A stretch of 64,000 nt of DNA from an uncultured Ruminococcus sp. Lineage in GTDB: Bacteria; Bacillota; Clostridia; Oscillospirales; Acutalibacteraceae. A model generated the notes under the pieces. That model was not told the origin of the DNA and did not search any database. It saw only the letters and a list, made by a program, of their open reading frames with translations. Positions 60,838-64,000 of this stretch are shown piece by piece. The stretch spans positions 1-64,000 of the forward strand of contig CAJODM010000011.1 of the NCBI GenBank assembly GCA_905233755.1. Direction: 5' to 3'. Position 1 is the stretch's first letter, and every line of letters begins with the position of its first letter. The position numbers were made by a program, and so were the translations under genes.

Positions 60838-61125
60838 TTGGCTGAGAAGGAGTTTTCGACCTATAAGGGCAAGCCGTTGGTTCGGTGCGGCGATGAGCTG
60901 TACTATGGCAGCATGGACCAGCGGTTTGTCATCCGCATGCAGATCAAATCCAAGAAGCAGGTGGGCGATCTCGAGGTCGCCGATAAGGTAGCGATCCAGC
61001 TGCTGTGCACCGACCCCGACCTGAGCCCCCGCAAGCAGCTCGTCAAGTCCAGCGAGAAGAACGGGCTGTATCTTGCGCTCGATATCGCCGATGTATGGCT
61101 CGAGCGCGCGCTGAAGAACCAGTAA
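60838..61125 (+). CDS. Uncharacterised 95-residue protein next to ireB
   Basis: A small soluble protein that I cannot place in a named family. It starts with TTG at 60838, preceded by AGAAGGGA, 24 bases after ireB. Visible parts are YKGKPLVRCGDELYYGSMDQ, RMQIKSKKQVGDLEVADKVA and NGLYLALDIADVWLERAL. The alternating charged and hydrophobic pattern suggests a compact beta-then-helix fold. Co-transcription with ireB points to a conserved neighbour in this lineage. No function is offered. Confidence 0.72.
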   Translation: MAEKEFSTYKGKPLVRCGDELYYGSMDQRFVIRMQIKSKKQVGDLEVADKVAIQLLCTDPDLSPRKQLVKSSEKNGLYLALDIADVWLERALKNQ

Positions 61126-61149
61126 ACGCTCCGGCATGGTGAAAGCATA

Positions 61150-61205
61150 GCGAAGAGTGAAGATCGAATAGCTGGGAGAAACCCTGCGGAGTTTTGGATC
61201 TCTAC
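61150..61205. repeat. Heptamer and AAACCC hairpin module, third copy
   Basis: GCGAAGAGTGAAGATCGAAT then AAACCC-TGCG-GAGTTT and TTGGATC. The stem has one mismatch compared with the copies at 38.4 and 60.2 kb. Confidence 0.65.
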
Positions 61206-61279
61206 AGGGATTTTGCTTTCATCTCTTAGATGCTGTTGGCTATGGGGCGCGAGATCGCTCATAACAGATCGAAATAACA

Positions 61280-61312
61280 ACGGGGTCGGGCGGTGTGTCC
61301 GACCCCGTTTTT
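61280..61312 (+). terminator. Terminator behind the ireB pair
   Basis: ACGGGGTCGG and CCGACCCCGT (61280-61289, 61299-61308) followed by five T. Confidence 0.88.
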
Positions 61313-61377
61313 GGCTATATCGAATGCGGCTTTGCCGCGATCATGATCGCGATCATGATGATGAAGAGGTGATTCGG

Positions 61378-62376
61378 ATGCAAGACAACTATGATTCTCT
61401 GCCGAACGGGTATCAGGAGACGATCCGAAAGGGGCTTGCCGCGCTGCGCGGATTCAGCCATATCAGCAACGGCATCGGCACCAAGGAGGAACAGATACAA
61501 CGGCTGAGTGTAGAGCTGAACACCGCCGACGCGATCCTGATCGGTGCGGGGGCGGGACTGTCCACCTCTGCGGGGCTGACCTACAGCGGCGAACGGTTTG
61601 AGCGCTGGTTCTTCGATTTTGAACGCCGGTTCGGGATCAAGGATATGTATGCGGGTGGATTCTATCCGTTTCCCGATGCTCAAACGCGCTGGGCGTGGTG
61701 GGCAAGGCACATCTACTTCAATCGTTATATAGAAGCTCAAAAGCCCGTGTACCCCGAGCTGCTGGAGCTTGTGAAAGACAAAGATTACTTTGTCATCACG
61801 ACAAACGTCGATCATCAGTTCCAGAAGGCGGGATTTGACAAGAGCCGCCTGTTCTATACGCAGGGCGACTACGGTCTGTTCCAATCCGTGAACCCAAAAC
61901 TGCAGAAAACCTATGACAACGAACCATGGGTGATGCAGGCGATGGAGGCACAGGGATTCGTCAAAGATGAGAGCGGTGTGTTCTGCCTGCCTCATGACAG
62001 CAAGATAAAAATGCAGATACCGACATCTCTGATCCCCAAGTGCCCCGATGACGACAGCGATGTGGTGATGAACCTGCGCGCGGACGACAGCTTTGTCGAG
62101 GATGAGGGCTGGCACAGGGCATCGGCAGCGTACGCCGACTTTCTCAGAAAGCACGAGCACGACCATGTCCTCTATCTGGAGCTCGGTGTCGGGGCCAACA
62201 CCCCCGTCATCGTGAAGTACCCGTTCTGGCAGATGACGCTGGCAAACGAGAACTCCGTCTATGCCTGTATCAACTACACAGAAGCTATCTGTCCAAAGGA
62301 GATAGAGGACAGAAGTATTTGTATAGACAATGATATCGGGGCGGTGATACAGAGGATCAAGAGGGGAGACTGCTGA
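61378..62376 (+). CDS. Class M sirtuin (SirTM), protein ADP-ribosyltransferase-like
   Basis: A 332-residue Sir2-fold protein. Instead of deacetylation, class M sirtuins are known to ADP-ribosylate target proteins. GAGAGLSTSAGLTYSGERFE near residue 59 is the NAD site, then FGIKDMYAGGFYPF and ITTNVDHQFQKAGF, and YTQGDYG in place of the usual catalytic histidine segment. The zinc ribbon seems lost: only one cysteine remains, in LIPKCPDDDSD. Start at 61378 behind AGAGGTG. The usual operon partners (GcvH-L, lipoate ligase, macrodomain) are not adjacent, but a zinc macrodomain gene lies at 50.2 kb. Confidence 0.87.
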   Translation: MQDNYDSLPNGYQETIRKGLAALRGFSHISNGIGTKEEQIQRLSVELNTADAILIGAGAGLSTSAGLTYSGERFERWFFDFERRFGIKDMYAGGFYPFPDAQTRWAWWARHIYFNRYIEAQKPVYPELLELVKDKDYFVITTNVDHQFQKAGFDKSRLFYTQGDYGLFQSVNPKLQKTYDNEPWVMQAMEAQGFVKDESGVFCLPHDSKIKMQIPTSLIPKCPDDDSDVVMNLRADDSFVEDEGWHRASAAYADFLRKHEHDHVLYLELGVGANTPVIVKYPFWQMTLANENSVYACINYTEAICPKEIEDRSICIDNDIGAVIQRIKRGDC

Positions 62377-62411
62377 CCCGACCACGGCACACAAGGAGGG
62401 AACTTCTGTAT

Positions 62412-62440
62412 TTGACGAAATCAAACCTTTCGGCTATAAT
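62412..62440 (+). promoter_or_regulatory. Promoter of the acyltransferase-like gene
   Basis: TTGACG at 62412-62417 and TATAAT at 62435-62440, spacer 17 bases, 33 bases before the gene. Confidence 0.8.
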
Positions 62441-62472
62441 AATATGCGAATCCTGTCGAAAGAAGTCCCCCT

Positions 62473-63252
62473 ATGAAACTAAGCTATCTGTACTACAAGA
62501 TGATCCGCGGGATACTGCGGCTATGCTTTCCGCACTCTTCTACCATCTATGAAGAACAGCCCGACAGCGAGCCGGCGGTGTTTGTCTGTAACCATGCCGC
62601 TATCCGCGGGCCCGTGATGATGACCCTCGACTTTCGGCGCAAGCATCAGACCTGGACGGTGAGCTGTGCGCTGGACAGCCATGCTGCTGTCAACTATGCC
62701 TTTCACGATATTTTCTGCGGCAACAGCCGGCGCTGCAAATGGTTCTGGCGCATGCTGTCACATATTGTAGCAAAGGGGCTGCCGCCGCTGCTGCTCTACT
62801 CCGAAACGATTCCCGTCTATCACAACAAATCGATCGTCAAAACCTTCAAGCAAAGCATAACGGCGCTGACACACGGCGATGATCTGGTTATCTTTGCCGA
62901 ATCGCCCAAGCGGTACTCTAACTATATCAATGAGCTGCAGCCGGGATTTGTTGATATCGCACGTCTGTATTATCGCAGAACACACAGGGCGATCCGGTTC
63001 TATCCCGTCTATGTCGAGAAGAAGAACGCCGTCATCCTCGTCGGCGATCCGATCGCATATGACCCGGATGAGCCGCTTGACGAACAGCGCGGAACGATCG
63101 CTGCCTATCTGCGCGACAGCATCGACCGACTTGCCGCAACGCTCCCAAAGCACAAGCCGATCCCCTTCCTGTCCGATCGCTGGTATCGCGCCTATGGCAG
63201 TTATGAGGACGATGCTCCGGGGTATTGGAAGATGATAGAAGAGAACCGATGA
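62473..63252 (+). CDS. Lysophospholipid acyltransferase-like (PlsC-fold) protein
   Basis: A 259-residue protein that resembles PlsC-type acyltransferases of phospholipid synthesis. FVCNHAAIRGPVMMTLDF near residue 36 corresponds to motif I (H-x4-D), but the acid is replaced by glycine (HAAIRG). FAESPKRYSN near residue 140 matches motif III (FPEGTR) loosely. The weak motifs leave activity open. No signal peptide; a hydrophobic N-terminal stretch could bind the membrane surface. It is followed 27 bases later by the TMEM175-type gene. Confidence 0.62.
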   Translation: MKLSYLYYKMIRGILRLCFPHSSTIYEEQPDSEPAVFVCNHAAIRGPVMMTLDFRRKHQTWTVSCALDSHAAVNYAFHDIFCGNSRRCKWFWRMLSHIVAKGLPPLLLYSETIPVYHNKSIVKTFKQSITALTHGDDLVIFAESPKRYSNYINELQPGFVDIARLYYRRTHRAIRFYPVYVEKKNAVILVGDPIAYDPDEPLDEQRGTIAAYLRDSIDRLAATLPKHKPIPFLSDRWYRAYGSYEDDAPGYWKMIEENR

Positions 63253-63279
63253 GTCATCGGATGAAAAGGAGTGTATCGT

Positions 63280-63849
63280 ATGAAGAAAGACAGATTTGTC
63301 GCGTTTTTTGATGCGATCATGGCGATCATTATGACGATAGCCGTGCTCGAATTTGCCGTGCCGAATGGCGCGCGGTGGAGCGACCTGAACGAGCTTGCGT
63401 TCCAGGTCGTCGTATATGCGCTGTCGTTCTTCTGGCTCGGGATGATGTGGGTCAACATCCACAACCTGTGGAATTATGCCGACTATATCTCCCGTCCCGT
63501 GATCGTCGTCAATATCGTGATGCTGTTTTTCTCTTCGATGATCCCGTTTCTTGTCATCTATGTCGGACGGTTTTCTGACGAGCTCGTACCGCAGATGCTG
63601 TACGGAATCGACGTGATCTGTATCTCCATATGCAATCATATCAGCAGCGAGCTGCTGATAAAAGAGAACCCTCAGCTTAAGGGAGCGGTGAAAGCGCTCC
63701 GCCTGATCGATGCGACCGATATGGGCATCAAGCTGTTGGGATTTGTCATCGGTATGACGGTCTATCCGCCCGCGGTGATGTTCTCTGTCTTTATCGCAGC
63801 GGTCATTCTGCTGCTCAGTTTCTTTATGATGAAGAAGAGAATCCGGTGA
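63280..63849 (+). CDS. TMEM175 family (DUF1211) potassium channel-like protein
   Basis: A 189-residue membrane protein with six hydrophobic helices. The family signature R-x3-F-x-D-A-x3-I-x2-T-x2-V-L-E is visible in KDRFVAFFDAIMAIIMTIAV at the N-terminus. Bacterial TMEM175 proteins form tetrameric potassium channels. Start at 63280 behind AAAGGAG. Distance to the preceding gene is 27 bases, which suggests co-transcription. Confidence 0.83.
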   Translation: MKKDRFVAFFDAIMAIIMTIAVLEFAVPNGARWSDLNELAFQVVVYALSFFWLGMMWVNIHNLWNYADYISRPVIVVNIVMLFFSSMIPFLVIYVGRFSDELVPQMLYGIDVICISICNHISSELLIKENPQLKGAVKALRLIDATDMGIKLLGFVIGMTVYPPAVMFSVFIAAVILLLSFFMMKKRIR

Positions 63850-64000
63850 TCCATTATGCTTCAGGGCTGTCGCATAAACAAAATATCATCCTGAACGGAC
63901 ACCGTATCCGCACAGGATGACAAAACTTCGGGGCTATCGCGACCGCGCTGATGCCGCCGCTGTGTACCTGCGGCTATTCTATCGCCAACGGCAACCGGAA
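63850..64000. other. Right edge of window, no gene seen
   Basis: The sequence begins with CAGGGCTGTCGC (63864-63875), similar to the recurrent terminators, and has TCATCCTG with CAGGATGA (63890-63897, 63913-63920). The final part is GC-rich and may be the edge of a further gene, but no start or family can be supported. Confidence 0.4.

Noticed and set aside
61325-61365. Operator made of GATCATGATC palindromes before the sirtuin gene
   Set aside because: The self-complementary run is short and simple, and no regulator or promoter box supports it.

Overview
The window comes from the chromosome of an anaerobic, Gram-positive Clostridia bacterium, most likely an Oscillospiraceae/Ruminococcaceae-type gut organism. 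Evidence: oxygen-sensitive class III ribonucleotide reductase (nrdD, nrdG), [FeFe]-hydrogenase maturases (hydG, hydF), the Gram-positive ctsR-mcsA-mcsB-clpC stress operon, RNase J, a Phe T-box, an ireB homologue, sortase-anchored surface proteins, and a secreted alpha-amylase carrying a dockerin. Coding DNA is clearly GC-rich and promoters are AT-rich with good TTGACA/TATAAT boxes. The species cannot be named from sequence alone. I see no phage, no insertion sequence and no CRISPR array.

Layout. 0-5 kb: end of a wall-anchored repeat protein, a family 4 uracil-DNA glycosylase, a PduL-type phosphotransacylase, a GH31 glycosidase with an altered 3' end, and a DegV protein. 5-13 kb: an HPr-kinase-like ATPase, nrdDG behind a promoter with a pair of NrdR boxes, a membrane acyltransferase, and a hydrogenase-maturation operon (TM1266-like regulator, hydG, hydF) behind a leader that ends in an intrinsic terminator. 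13-19 kb: a polar amino acid ABC transporter, gap, a DUF1846 protein, a nitroreductase. 19-30 kb (minus strand): a housekeeping block in the order rnj, rplI, dnaB, tilS, hpt, ftsH, uvrA. 30-33 kb: rnhA, a cysteine desulfurase, an IscU/NifU scaffold, nrdR. 33-38 kb: repeat-rich intergenic DNA, then ctsR-mcsA-mcsB-clpC under a CtsR-box promoter.

38-43 kb (minus strand): a secreted GH13 amylase with dockerin, a secreted beta-propeller/BspA-like protein, and an uncharacterised cytoplasmic protein. Then tRNA-Leu(CAG), an AGCS symporter, an Fe-S aldo/keto reductase-ECF-DUF1893 operon, a GNAT enzyme, and a PPC-domain protein. 48.6-51 kb: a wall protein with an NPKTG signal, a class B sortase, and a zinc macrodomain protein. 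51-56 kb (minus strand): aldo/keto reductase, flavodoxin, htpG, NAD(P)HX dehydratase, a membrane protein. 56-64 kb: T-box-pheS-pheT, ireB and a companion, a class M sirtuin, an acyltransferase-like protein, and a TMEM175-type channel.

The most unusual content is non-coding. A set of short hairpin modules recurs in gene-free stretches at about 38.4, 43.4, 54.6, 60.1 and 61.2 kb. Two modules show compensatory base changes between copies, so the fold is conserved and not just the sequence. Other points of note are the unlinked sirtuin M and zinc-macrodomain pair (reversible ADP-ribosylation), the attenuator-like hydrogenase leader, and an unexplained structured segment near 0.53 kb.
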